Below, piece by piece: positions 1-6,530 of a stretch of DNA of 7,978 nucleotides (the first letter of the stretch is position 1; each line of letters begins with the position of its first letter). The DNA is from Nitrospinota bacterium (GTDB lineage Bacteria; Nitrospinota; Nitrospinia; Nitrospinales; VA-1). The position numbers and the translations under genes were made by a program. Location: contig JADFGI010000132.1 of assembly GCA_022567815.1 (NCBI GenBank), forward strand, positions 1-7,978, given 5' to 3'. The notes beneath the pieces are model-generated. The model saw nothing but the letters and a program-made list of their open reading frames with translations. It was not told where the DNA came from and searched no databases.

Positions 1-1
1 G

Positions 2-2623
2 GATTCCAAGGACGATGAATCGCGTTTCGATATCAAAAAAAACAAGGAGCTGAAACGCGCCGTCTGGAAAGCCGTCGAAGCCTGCATTCCTGAAAGTTAT
101 ATTTACCGCGTCATCCAGCTTGCCCGGCAGGGAGTCCGGGATATCGAGTTTGAGGAATACGATACCTGCTGGAATTCCGAAGGCTACACCACGGTTTCAG
201 GACAGAATTCCAACAACTCGGTCCGGCTGAGTAACGAGTTCATGCGGGCAGTGGAGTGCGACGGCAATTGGAACCTCATCAACCGCACGGATGGCAAGAT
301 CAGTAAAACCCTGGAAGCGGGAGAACTTTGGAGACAAATCAACGAAGCTTCCTGGGCCAGCGCGGACCCTGGATTGCAATTCGACAGCACCATCAACGAA
401 TGGCACACCTGCCCGGAGGGCGATAAAATCCATGCCTCCAATCCCTGTTCGGAATACATGTTTCTCGACGATACCGCATGCAACCTGGCCTCCATCAATT
501 TGATCCGCTTTCACAACGAGGAAAAGAGCCGGTTTGAAGTCGAAGACTACCGCCATGCCTGCCGTCTCTGGACCTTGACGCTGGAAATTTCCGTCATGAT
601 GGCCCAGTTTCCCAACAAGAGCATTGCCTTGAAGAGTTATGGGTACCGCACCCTGGGATTGGGGTATGCCAATTTAGGCGCACTTCTCATGGTGTTGGGA
701 ATTCCGTACGATTCCGACAAAGGCCGGGCCATCGCCGGCGCTATTTCAGCGATGACCACCGGATCAGCCTATGCCATGTCCGCCGAAATGGCCCATGAAC
801 TGGGACCGTTCCAGGAATACAAAAAGAACAAGAAACACATGTTGCGTGTCCTGCGCAATCACCGCAGAGCTATTCAGAATACGGAGGTTCACGAATACGA
901 GGGGTTGACGATTTATCCGCAGGGCGTTTCCACCGAATTTTGCCCCGCGTATCTCCACAGCGCGGCAGTGAAGGAGTGGGCGGATGCCCTGGAGCTTGGG
1001 CAACGCTATGGCTATCGCAATGCGCAGACCACCTGCATCGCCCCAACGGGCACTATTGGATTGTTGATGGATTGCGATACCACCGGAATCGAGCCGGATT
1101 ACGCCCTGGTCAAATACAAAAAACTCGCGGGCGGCGGGTACTTCAAGATCATCAACCAGTCCGTGCCCATCGCCTTGAAGCACCTGGGATACAGCCGGGA
1201 GGAAACGCAGGCCATCGTCAAATATTGCGTCGGGACAGGCAGGCTGGAAACCGCTCCCTACATCAACCGTGAGACCCTCAGGGAAAAAGGTTTTACCGTT
1301 GAAGTCCTGGACAAGATCCAGACCGAGTTGCCCAAGGTGTTTGATATCACGTTTGCCTTCAATAAATATGTTCTGGGCGAAGATTTTTGTAAAAATGCCC
1401 TGCATTTGACGGACGAGCAATTGAACTCCTTCGAGTTCAACATGCTTGAACATTTGGGATTCAGCAAAGAAGAGATACGCCAGGCCAATGACGCAATCTG
1501 CGGAACCATGACCATTGAAAACGCCCCGCATCTGAAAAAAGAGCATTATCAGGTTTTTGACTGCGCCAACAAGTGCGGTAAATATGGCAAACGCTATATC
1601 CGGCCCGAAGCTCATATCCGTATGATGGCGGCGGCTCAGCCGTTCCAGTCGGGCGCTATTTCCAAGACCATCAACATGCCCAACCACGCGACCATCAAGG
1701 ACGTGGAAAAAGCGCATATGTTGAGCTGGAAATTGATGCTGAAAGGGACCGCCATCTACCGGGACGGCTCTAAATTGAGTCAGCCCCTGAACAGCATGGC
1801 CAGCGAAGATTTCAGTCACTTGAAGATGGAGCTTGCGGAAGAAAAAGAACCGAAAAAAATTGCCGAAAAAATCGTCCAGGTGATTCAACAGAAGCGAAAA
1901 ACCCTGCCGCATCGAAGGAATGGATATACCCAGAAGGCATCCATTGGCGGTCATAAAGTCTATTTGCGGACCGGGGAATACAAGGATGGCGATCTGGGAG
2001 AAATTTTCATCGACATGCACAAAGAAGGCGCGGCTTTCCGCAGTCTGATGAACTGCTTCGCCATTTCCATCTCTCTCGGCCTGCAACATGGAGTGCCGCT
2101 TGAGGAGTTTGTGGACGCGTTTATCTTCACCCGGTTCGAGCCCAACGGGATCGTTTCGGGCAACGACAGGATCACCATGGCAACTTCCACCATTGATTAT
2201 ATTTTCAGGGAATTGGCGATCAACTACCTGGGCCGGTACGATCTGGCGCAAGTGACCCCGGACGATCTTCGCGGCGACGCCATCGGAAAAACGGATAAGA
2301 ACTCCGTTAAAAATGGAGACGCTGCAACGAACCTTCCTGCAGGTCATGAATCGAATGTTCATACGGGAAATTCCAATAGTACCGGGAACGGCAATGGAAA
2401 TGCGGTGTCTGGGACGGTCTCCCAAACTTCCGTCAATGTTAGTCTGGTGAGCAACCAACCGGTGTTGGTGGGGAATGGAACACAAGGGACTGGTACCGTT
2501 TCCATTGCCCGCATGAAAGGCTACGAAGGCGATCCCTGCAATGAATGCGGGCAATTGACCCTGGTGCGCAACGGAACCTGCCTGAAGTGCCTGACCTGCG
2601 GCGCGACTTCCGGTTGCTCCTAA
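2..2623 (+). CDS. nrdJ: Vitamin B12-dependent (class II) ribonucleotide reductase, 3' part
   Basis: This cytosolic enzyme reduces ribonucleotides to deoxyribonucleotides using adenosylcobalamin to generate a thiyl radical. The frame is open from the left edge, so the true start is outside; 873 codons are visible, against a usual length near 1200 residues for the large NrdJ type. Visible marks are [19 protein letters not shown] (about residues 66-84), the catalytic-loop motif NPCSE with the presumed thiyl cysteine at visible residue 149 (bases 446-448), a second cysteine 11 residues later in CNLASINL, and the PTGTI phosphate-binding motif at 348-352. The C-terminal part carries [15 protein letters not shown] and ends in Cys-x2-Cys, Cys-x2-Cys-x2-Cys and SGCS, a tail that fits a thiol shuttle or metal site. 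A Gly/Asn/Ser/Thr-rich linker at about 762-835 separates the tail from the body. No frameshift is visible. The identification is firm. Confidence 0.96.
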   Translation, partial: DSKDDESRFDIKKNKELKRAVWKAVEACIPESYIYRVIQLARQGVRDIEFEEYDTCWNSEGYTTVSGQNSNNSVRLSNEFMRAVECDGNWNLINRTDGKISKTLEAGELWRQINEASWASADPGLQFDSTINEWHTCPEGDKIHASNPCSEYMFLDDTACNLASINLIRFHNEEKSRFEVEDYRHACRLWTLTLEISVMMAQFPNKSIALKSYGYRTLGLGYANLGALLMVLGIPYDSDKGRAIAGAISAMTTGSAYAMSAEMAHELGPFQEYKKNKKHMLRVLRNHRRAIQNTEVHEYEGLTIYPQGVSTEFCPAYLHSAAVKEWADALELGQRYGYRNAQTTCIAPTGTIGLLMDCDTTGIEPDYALVKYKKLAGGGYFKIINQSVPIALKHLGYSREETQAIVKYCVGTGRLETAPYINRETLREKGFTVEVLDKIQTELPKVFDITFAFNKYVLGEDFCKNALHLTDEQLNSFEFNMLEHLGFSKEEIRQANDAICGTMTIENAPHLKKEHYQVFDCANKCGKYGKRYIRPEAHIRMMAAAQPFQSGAISKTINMPNHATIKDVEKAHMLSWKLMLKGTAIYRDGSKLSQPLNSMASEDFSHLKMELAEEKEPKKIAEKIVQVIQQKRKTLPHRRNGYTQKASIGGHKVYLRTGEYKDGDLGEIFIDMHKEGAAFRSLMNCFAISISLGLQHGVPLEEFVDAFIFTRFEPNGIVSGNDRITMATSTIDYIFRELAINYLGRYDLAQVTPDDLRGDAIGKTDKNSVKNGDAATNLPAGHESNVHTGNSNSTGNGNGNAVSGTVSQTSVNVSLVSNQPVLVGNGTQGTGTVSIARMKGYEGDPCNECGQLTLVRNGTCLKCLTCGATSGCS

Positions 2624-2625
2624 CT

Positions 2626-2637
2626 CCTCCGCGGAGG
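2626..2637. repeat. Palindrome just after the nrdJ stop
   Basis: CCTCCGCGGAGG is a perfect 12-base palindrome beginning three bases after the nrdJ stop codon. It could protect or define the mRNA 3' end, but no T-run follows, so it is not a convincing intrinsic terminator. Confidence 0.4.
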
Positions 2638-2729
2638 GCGAACTTGCTTACGCCGTGCAATGTTGCTTGGCTTGGTTCCAAATTTTATCGCTGATCCCCC
2701 ACTTCTTCCCGGAGGCGAACCCGCTACGC
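2633..2729. repeat. Two imperfect direct copies of a 19-21 base motif
   Basis: The first copy is at 2633-2653 and the second at 2711-2729 (GGAGGCGAACCCGCTACGC). With two single-base gaps, 17 of 19 positions agree. The copies lie in the same orientation about 57 bases apart. The motif has no function I recognise and may belong to a dispersed intergenic repeat family. Confidence 0.45.
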
Positions 2730-2827
2730 AGGGAGAAAAAGTAAAGCACTATACAATTTAGTCCGCTATAAACCCACCGTACGTCAAGTATTGGGTTCCG
2801 CGCTATACGCCAGCCAAACATAATCTC

Positions 2828-2867
2828 GTCATCGCGAGGCACTGAAAGCGGCGCGGCGATCCAGGGT
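2828..2867 (+). repeat. REP-like dispersed repeat unit (40 bases)
   Basis: This unit begins GTCATCGCGAG and ends GCGGCGATCCAGGGT. It matches the minus-strand reading of 5767-5806 at 34 of 40 positions without gaps, and resembles 5729-5766 more loosely. It is the same family as the GTCATTGCGAGG-type intergenic repeats seen in many bacterial genomes (recalled, not searched). Here it occurs as a single unit, not an inverted pair. Confidence 0.75.
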
Positions 2868-2887
2868 ATTTCTGAAAGGTTTTTCCC

Positions 2888-3811
2888 CTATCTGTGGTTC
2901 AAACCCTCCCCGTGAATCGGCTTGGCGCAACGGAAACCGATGGTGGGATTTTTTATTTTGGGATCGATAATGTTCCTGAAAGAAATCCTGGCTTCGCGTT
3001 TATCGCTGGTCCATCCCCCGCCTTTGACGATCCTCAGTGTTACTTTATTAAATTTGCCGCTGGAAGCAAAATAAGGATCGCTGATCCACTCCCAGACATT
3101 GCCCACCGTATCCATTAGCCCGTAGTGACTGGCCCCCTGCGGATAAGACCCGACCGGCGCGACCGAAAGAGAGCCGTCTTCATCGCCCCAAAGATTGGCT
3201 CTTTCGGGGAAAAACTGATTGCCCCACGGCCAGGAATTACTTGAGTTCCCTCCTGCGGCAGTCACCCATTCCGCATCCGTAGGCAAACGTTTACCAGCCC
3301 AAAGACAGTACCGGTGAGCGCTGATCCAGTCGATTCCCATCGCCGGGCAATCGGGACATTCCCTGCCATCGGTGAAAGGTTGCTCGTCATATTTGCCGTC
3401 GAATTTTTTATATTGAGCGACAGTGATTTCCAACCGGTCCATATAAAACGCGGGAAAAATTTTCGCATGGGAAACCGGGTTGGCGGGCCGAATGATTCCG
3501 CGCGGATGATTCAACACGCTCACATTCTGCGCGCCTGAATTGACCAGAACCATGAGGGAACCGTCTTTCCCATTGGCCATGGTTGGCAGGAGTATTTTTT
3601 TGGTTGGGAAACGCGACGCGGAAGGCGGAAGTTTATTTAGATATCTTTTGGGGATCGCCCTTGGTTTTACACTTATTTTTCTGGGCGGGACCGTCACCGA
3701 ATTTTTTCCAGAGGATTGGCTTTTGGACAACCCGGTTTTTAATTCGGGGTGATTGGAAGCGCAACCGACAGCCATCAGGAGGGTCAGGCTGACTGCAAGG
3801 AAAAATTTCAA
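2888..3811 (-). CDS. SUMF1/FGE-fold lipoprotein, probably not a sulfatase activator
   Basis: The 307-residue product has a SUMF1 (formylglycine-generating-enzyme-like) domain at about residues 84-297. Landmarks are FYMDRLEITVAQYKKF (122-137), HRYCLWAGKRLPTDAEW (166-182), GLMDTVGNVWEW (231-242), VKGGGW and NPTIGFRC (288-295). Residues 1-17 form a signal peptide with an AVGC lipobox, so Cys17 is probably lipidated; a basic Ser/Pro-rich stretch (18-80) links it to the domain. The start is TTG at 3809-3811, which gives the complete signal peptide; a GAGG lies 13 bases upstream, rather far. It follows the TPR lipoprotein gene by 8 bases, so the two are probably co-transcribed. The segment that carries the two active cysteines in aerobic FGE (human Cys336/Cys341) has none here, so FGE activity is unlikely. 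A CPDC pair at 152-155 is notable. The last codons and TAG run into an ATCTGTGGTTC-like repeat. Confidence 0.88.
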   Translation of the reverse strand: MKFFLAVSLTLLMAVGCASNHPELKTGLSKSQSSGKNSVTVPPRKISVKPRAIPKRYLNKLPPSASRFPTKKILLPTMANGKDGSLMVLVNSGAQNVSVLNHPRGIIRPANPVSHAKIFPAFYMDRLEITVAQYKKFDGKYDEQPFTDGRECPDCPAMGIDWISAHRYCLWAGKRLPTDAEWVTAAGGNSSNSWPWGNQFFPERANLWGDEDGSLSVAPVGSYPQGASHYGLMDTVGNVWEWISDPYFASSGKFNKVTLRIVKGGGWTSDKREARISFRNIIDPKIKNPTIGFRCAKPIHGEGLNHR

Positions 3812-3819
3812 CGTATTTG

Positions 3820-4224
3820 TTAATCCTCTTTGGCCATTGCGTCGAACTTTTTTTTGAGATCCCGGTACCGTTGATATTCTTTTTCCGACTCGTCCTTCCT
3901 GCCCATCAATTCATAAGTGTATCCCAGGCTGTAGTGGGCATTGAAGTGTGTGGGGTCCAGGGTAATCGCTGTCTTGAAGGCTTGTTCGGCGTCGGGGTAC
4001 ATTTTTTTATAATTGTACATTCCTCCAAGCCCATAATATCCCTCGGGATTTTTTGGGTTCTGTTTGATGGCCTTTAAAAAGGATTCCACGGCTTTGTCAT
4101 ATTTTTGTTGATTGGTGTATTCTATTCCCTGCTTGACGTAGTCAGTGTTTTTGTTTTCAGCTTCGCCGCAGTACGAAAGGATAAAGGGTAAAAGCAAAAG
4201 GAAAATTATTTTTAAGGATCGCAT
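3820..4224 (-). CDS. Small TPR lipoprotein
   Basis: The 134-residue product is an export signal plus three back-to-back 34-residue tetratricopeptide repeats (28-61, 62-95, 96-129), the usual scaffold for protein-protein contacts. The first 19 residues are MRSLKIIFLLLLPFILSYC; the cysteine at 19 could be lipidated, but tyrosine just before it is unusual for a lipobox, so a membrane anchor or cleaved signal is also possible. The start is ATG at 4222-4224 with no clear Shine-Dalgarno sequence. The stop TAA is 8 bases before the TTG of the SUMF1 lipoprotein, and its GAGGATTAA overlaps the likely ribosome-binding region of that gene, suggesting linked translation. The pair probably works together at the periplasmic face of a membrane; the specific partner is unknown. 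Confidence 0.88.
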   Translation of the reverse strand: MRSLKIIFLLLLPFILSYCGEAENKNTDYVKQGIEYTNQQKYDKAVESFLKAIKQNPKNPEGYYGLGGMYNYKKMYPDAEQAFKTAITLDPTHFNAHYSLGYTYELMGRKDESEKEYQRYRDLKKKFDAMAKED

Positions 4225-4260
4225 GCAGTCGGCTCGAGTTAGAGAAAAAAATTTGCTTGC

Positions 4261-4290
4261 GAAAAAAGAAGCCTTCCAGCATCAGGAAGG
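4261..4290 (-). terminator. Terminator-like hairpin in the TPR gene leader
   Basis: Read on the minus strand, CCTTCC-TGATGCT-GGAAGG is followed by CTTCTTTTTT. This 6-base stem with a T-run lies between the candidate promoter (4319-4348) and the TPR start at 4224, so it could act as an attenuator. The stem is short and this may be chance. Confidence 0.35.
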
Positions 4291-4318
4291 GAAGAGCAGG
4301 AGCTATCTTCCAACCGTC

Positions 4319-4348
4319 ACTATAACATTATCTTGCGCTAACCGCCAA
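4319..4348 (-). promoter_or_regulatory. Candidate sigma-70 promoter for the TPR-SUMF1 pair
   Basis: On the minus strand, TTGGCG (4348-4343) and TATAGT (4324-4319) are separated by 18 bases, giving a leader of roughly 90 bases before the TPR start. The match is moderate and assumes an E. coli-like sigma factor. No equally good pair was found for the divergent gene at 4398. Confidence 0.3.
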
Positions 4349-4397
4349 AAGAACCGGAACATTCCGTTTCCTTTTTTAGAGGCCCTCTTAAATTTTT

Positions 4398-5681
4398 ATG
4401 ACCAACCCTGTTGAAATATTTTTATTGGCCCTGGCTTTTGGGCTGACCCTGGGGATCGCGATTGGCGCCGTCAAAGGGTTTGGTTTGATTAAAATTGGTT
4501 GGTTGAATTTTGCCCGCCTGAAAGAACTCGAAAAGCAAAAAAACGATTCCAATGACCCCGCTAAACAGAAGGCCTTACAAGCGGTGATCCAATATTGCCA
4601 GCACTTGCGGTCGAAATGGATTCTTCAGGAGCCTGATCTCAGGATTGCGGAAAGAACCCAACGTCTGGCGGAGGAAATTGCCTCAGTCTATCATCCAAAG
4701 TCGAGCAATCCCCTTGCTGAGGTCCGTTTGGGCGGACTTCTGGAGGCTTTCCTTGAGTTGAAGACCAGGATCGTGATTTTCAGCGAGCTGAAAGGCGTTC
4801 GCGCTTTTACCCAGTTTCGCTTGCGCCATGTTCGCTATTTGTCGCGGGCCTGGCGGAAAAAGGAACAATGGCAAAAATCTCCTCTGGGTCAGACGGTCGC
4901 CCGTTACAAATTGGCGGCGCTGTTTCAATGGGTCTATTTATTGATCCGCTTTTTGGATCTGACATTCTGGATGTTCAAGATGCTGGGTTATATCGTCCAC
5001 GATGTGGTCCTGAAAATTTTATTGATTCGGTGGTACTTGACCATCGGTGAACTGACCATCAGGATGTATGCGGACCGCGCCGGGGAATCGGACCTGGATG
5101 CCGATGAACTGTTGAGTCAGTTGGGCTCCATTCCCGATGAAGAAATTTCCTCCGAACTTCCTGCCGGGGCACGGAAAATAGCGGATGGTTCAAGAAAAGC
5201 GTTGATGTTCCAAATGAGTTCCGTGGAATGGGATCAGGTGAAGGAAATATATTTTTGCCTGGTGAAGGACATTGCGGGGCATTATTATCCAGCGGCGGAG
5301 GAGCCTCTTTACGAAGTAAAAATTTATCATCTGATGATGGCTGTGTCCCGGCTTTCAGATCAGGTGGCCTCCATTCGGCATAAACCGGTTTTAAACAAAC
5401 TCCTGAATATCCGCGTTTCCCATCTTTTGCTGGCCAAAGACGCACTGGATTTTTTACGCGAAAGCGAGTTGGGAGTTTGGTTGAAAAAATACCAGGTGGG
5501 GCGTTTCGTAAAAATATCCCGGTTGCTTTATCAGACTGTGCAAAAAAGGCATCCCGCTGTGTTGTTCAAGGATTTTGCGTTGTTTCTGGCAAAGGAAGCG
5601 GCCAAGCGTTGGGTGTATATCTACCTGCACGACAAAATCGCGGTGGAGGCGAACCACGCCTATAAAGAAAGCCTTCCCTGA
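4398..5681 (+). CDS. Unknown membrane protein with an internal duplication
   Basis: I do not recognise the family with confidence. The 427-residue product has an N-terminal membrane segment (about 6-32), a charged stretch (39-60), and a central hydrophobic region (about 173-220) that could hold two membrane or amphipathic segments. A 63-residue module occurs twice, at 90-152 and 288-350, alignable without gaps with about 14 identities, including IA..Y.P....PL.EV and a distal R..H. Regions like YHPxSxxPLxEV and the stretch RWYLTIGELTIRMYADRAG remind me of the accessory regions of bacterial HSR1/YcjF-type GTPases, but no P-loop is present; this is recollection and may be wrong. Start ATG has only a weak AGAGG 15 bases upstream. 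It is transcribed away from the TPR-SUMF1 pair and is followed by a repeat-filled spacer, so it looks monocistronic. Confidence 0.85.
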   Translation: MTNPVEIFLLALAFGLTLGIAIGAVKGFGLIKIGWLNFARLKELEKQKNDSNDPAKQKALQAVIQYCQHLRSKWILQEPDLRIAERTQRLAEEIASVYHPKSSNPLAEVRLGGLLEAFLELKTRIVIFSELKGVRAFTQFRLRHVRYLSRAWRKKEQWQKSPLGQTVARYKLAALFQWVYLLIRFLDLTFWMFKMLGYIVHDVVLKILLIRWYLTIGELTIRMYADRAGESDLDADELLSQLGSIPDEEISSELPAGARKIADGSRKALMFQMSSVEWDQVKEIYFCLVKDIAGHYYPAAEEPLYEVKIYHLMMAVSRLSDQVASIRHKPVLNKLLNIRVSHLLLAKDALDFLRESELGVWLKKYQVGRFVKISRLLYQTVQKRHPAVLFKDFALFLAKEAAKRWVYIYLHDKIAVEANHAYKESLP

Positions 5682-5728
5682 GCCTGTCGTCAAATTATTT
5701 TAAGCCACCTTAGGCGGATCATTGGATT

Positions 5729-5806
5729 GTCGTTGCGAGGAACGTCAGCGACGAAGCAACCCAGAGACCCTGGATCGCCACGCCGCTTTTCGCGGCTCGC
5801 GACGAC
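5729..5806. repeat. Inverted pair of REP-like units (78 bases)
   Basis: Unit A (5729-5766) starts GTCGTTGCGAG on the plus strand. Unit B (5767-5806) abuts it and reads GTCGTCGCGAG from the minus strand, so the outer 11 bases form inverted ends with 10 of 11 matches. Unit B matches the lone unit at 2828-2867 at 34 of 40 positions. Such an arrangement resembles a REPIN or small non-autonomous element and could fold into a long hairpin in RNA from either strand. Confidence 0.75.
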
Positions 5807-5829
5807 TCTTGGAAGGGAGAGTCGATTTT
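5803..5829 (+). terminator. Possible terminator after the 427-residue gene
   Basis: CGACTC (5803-5808) and GAGTCG (5819-5824) form a 6-base stem with a 10-base loop, followed by ATTTTT. It overlaps the edge of the REP-like pair and lies about 120 bases after the stop at 5681. The stem is weak and the T-run short. Confidence 0.35.
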
Positions 5830-5834
5830 TGATC

Positions 5835-5892
5835 CATCTGTGTTTATCTGTGTCCCCTTCGACTTGGCTCAGGGCAGGCATCTGTGGTTCCA
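5835..5892 (+). repeat. ATCTGTG-type repeat interrupted by a TTCGAC...CAGGGCAGG repeat
   Basis: Three ATCTGTG units lie at 5836-5842, 5846-5852 and 5880-5886. Between the second and third is a block at about 5856-5878 reading CCTTCGAC then TTGGCTCAGGGCAGG. The final CATCTGTGGTTCCA (5879-5892) recurs exactly at 6572-6585, and 11 of its bases recur at 2890-2900. Both repeat types are familiar from intergenic DNA of diverse bacteria (recalled). Function is unknown. Confidence 0.6.
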
Positions 5893-5939
5893 AAACACTG
5901 TCTATAAATAAGGCCCCCTTACCATCCTCTCCTTTCTTA

Positions 5940-5968
5940 TTGTGCTGAAACGCAAAATTTGATATACA
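5940..5968 (+). promoter_or_regulatory. Candidate promoter for the small lysine-rich gene
   Basis: TTGTGC (5940-5945) and TATACA (5963-5968) are 17 bases apart, ahead of the start codon at 6012. The spacing is ideal but both hexamers are only partial matches to the sigma-70 consensus. Confidence 0.3.
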
Positions 5969-6011
5969 GGGCAATTCGATTAATTCCCTAAAAATGAAGG
6001 ACCAATGAAAT

Positions 6012-6233
6012 ATGGCGACAATTGAATCACTGAAAGGAAACATCACGAAAGCCCGAACCGCGCTGGCGGATGGGATCAAAAACAGCGACGACTCCGCAAA
6101 TAGTCTGGAAGTCCGCAAGCTGAAGAAAAAGGTCAAACGGCTCACCCGGAAATCCGGCAAAATGGTGTTTTTTAATGAAATGGCCGAGGAAAAGAAAAAA
6201 CCCAAAAAAGACCGGAAAAAGAAGGAAGAATAA
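6012..6233 (+). CDS. Small lysine-rich protein of unknown function
   Basis: The 73-residue product is not recognised. It has about 18 lysines and 5 arginines against about 11 acidic residues, with no cysteine, signal peptide or membrane segment. The middle part (about 33-47, EVRKLKKKVKRLTRK) looks helical and could form a short coiled coil; the tail (59-73) is almost entirely Lys and Glu. This composition would suit binding to RNA, DNA or a ribosome, but that is only inference. A GAAGGA ribosome-binding site ends 10 bases before the ATG, and a possible promoter lies upstream, which favours a real gene. It stands alone, flanked by repeat spacers on both sides, and ends just before a CCCCAC-TAC-GTGGGG hairpin. 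Confidence 0.6.
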   Translation: MATIESLKGNITKARTALADGIKNSDDSANSLEVRKLKKKVKRLTRKSGKMVFFNEMAEEKKKPKKDRKKKEE

Positions 6234-6248
6234 CCCCACTACGTGGGG
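6234..6248 (+). terminator. Hairpin directly after the small gene's stop
   Basis: CCCCAC-TAC-GTGGGG follows the TAA with no gap. The stem is GC-rich with a 3-base loop, but the following AGGAAAAG has no T-run, so termination is uncertain; it may instead stabilise the 3' end. Confidence 0.4.
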
Positions 6249-6260
6249 AGGAAAAGTTTA

Positions 6261-6289
6261 GGGCTGACGTTCGCTTCGCTCACGAGCCC
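6261..6289. repeat. Imperfect hairpin repeat GGGCT...AGCCC
   Basis: GGGCT (6261-6265) and AGCCC (6285-6289) enclose CGT (6268-6270) and ACG (6282-6284) around a TTCGCTTCGCTC core, giving a stem with a two-base bulge. It looks like a dispersed intergenic palindrome; no second copy is present in this window. Confidence 0.45.
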
Positions 6290-6393
6290 CAGAGAAAAAT
6301 ATTTTGCGCTAAACAGGATGCCTATAGCCGAAGCCGCAAACCGGAAAATCCCCCCAACCCATTTGGCGAAAGAACTGCGCATAAATGTTTAGA

Positions 6394-6488
6394 CCCTCAT
6401 CCAGCCTGTCACTCTGTGAGTGCTCAACTGAGGAGGAGAAGGGGTGTCCTCCTCTCCTCTGGGGAGGAGAGGATCGAGGTGAGGAGGG
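6394..6488. repeat. Palindromic element with CCTCTCCTC/GAGGAGAGG core
   Basis: The core CCTCTCCTC (6451-6459), TGGG loop, GAGGAGAGG (6464-6472) is a perfect 9-base stem. The outer flanks read CCCTCATCC (6394-6402) and GGTGAGGAGGG (6478-6488), roughly inverted. A small hairpin CACTC-TGT-GAGTG (6410-6422) sits within the left half. It resembles the common CCCTCA...TGAGGG class of intergenic repeats (recalled). Confidence 0.5.
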
Positions 6489-6530
6489 ATTTAAATCTTT
6501 TTCCTTTTCCGCAAAAGTTTCTATATGGAG

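Larger units (their letters stand above)
2624..2887. other. Convergent spacer with short repeats
   Basis: This 264-base gap lies between the nrdJ stop and the stop of the minus-strand SUMF1 gene. I see no gene in it. It holds a small palindrome directly after the nrdJ stop, two imperfect copies of a GGAGG-CGAAC-GCT-ACGC motif, an inverted pair AACCCA (2771-2776) and TGGGTT (2792-2797), and a 40-base REP-like unit. Neither strand shows a hairpin followed by a clear T-run, so no classical intrinsic terminator for either converging gene is evident. A short minus-strand reading frame here (2842-2648) lies within the repeats and looks fortuitous. Confidence 0.7.
5682..6011. other. Repeat-rich spacer, no gene supported
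   Basis: This 330-base gap holds an inverted pair of REP-like units (5729-5806), a hairpin with a short T-run (5803-5829), and an ATCTGTG-type repeat block (5835-5892). Open frames crossing it on both strands (5727-5948 on +, 6205-5690 on -) translate repeat sequence; their products, such as MSLRGTSATKQPRDPGSP, are typical of repeat-derived spurious calls. The last 70 bases carry the control region of the small gene at 6012. Confidence 0.75.

Noticed and set aside
764..2554. A 596-codon open frame on the minus strand inside nrdJ
   Set aside because: It is antisense to well-conserved NrdJ sequence; its length reflects codon composition of the real gene, and the product has no recognisable domain or ribosome-binding site.
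2888..3811. SUMF1 gene as a sulfatase-activating enzyme or a diversity-generating retroelement target
   Set aside because: The FGE cysteine pair is absent, no sulfatase is nearby, and there is no reverse transcriptase or template repeat in the window to support a retroelement.
4145..4414. 89-codon plus-strand frame across the divergent spacer
   Set aside because: It begins antisense to the TPR gene, covers the control region and overlaps the start of the 427-residue gene; the two flanking genes explain the region better.
5835..5892. Repeated ATCTGTG units as a possible CRISPR or iteron array
   Set aside because: Units are short, unevenly spaced and only three in number; there are no regular unique spacers, cas genes or replication genes.
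5727..5948. Plus-strand frame MSLRGTSATKQPRD...
   Set aside because: It is a translation of the REP-like pair and the ATCTGTG and TTCGAC repeats, a familiar kind of spurious gene call.
5690..6205. 171-codon minus-strand frame
   Set aside because: It crosses the same repeats and the complement of the small lysine-rich gene; its product mixes repeat-derived and antisense sequence.
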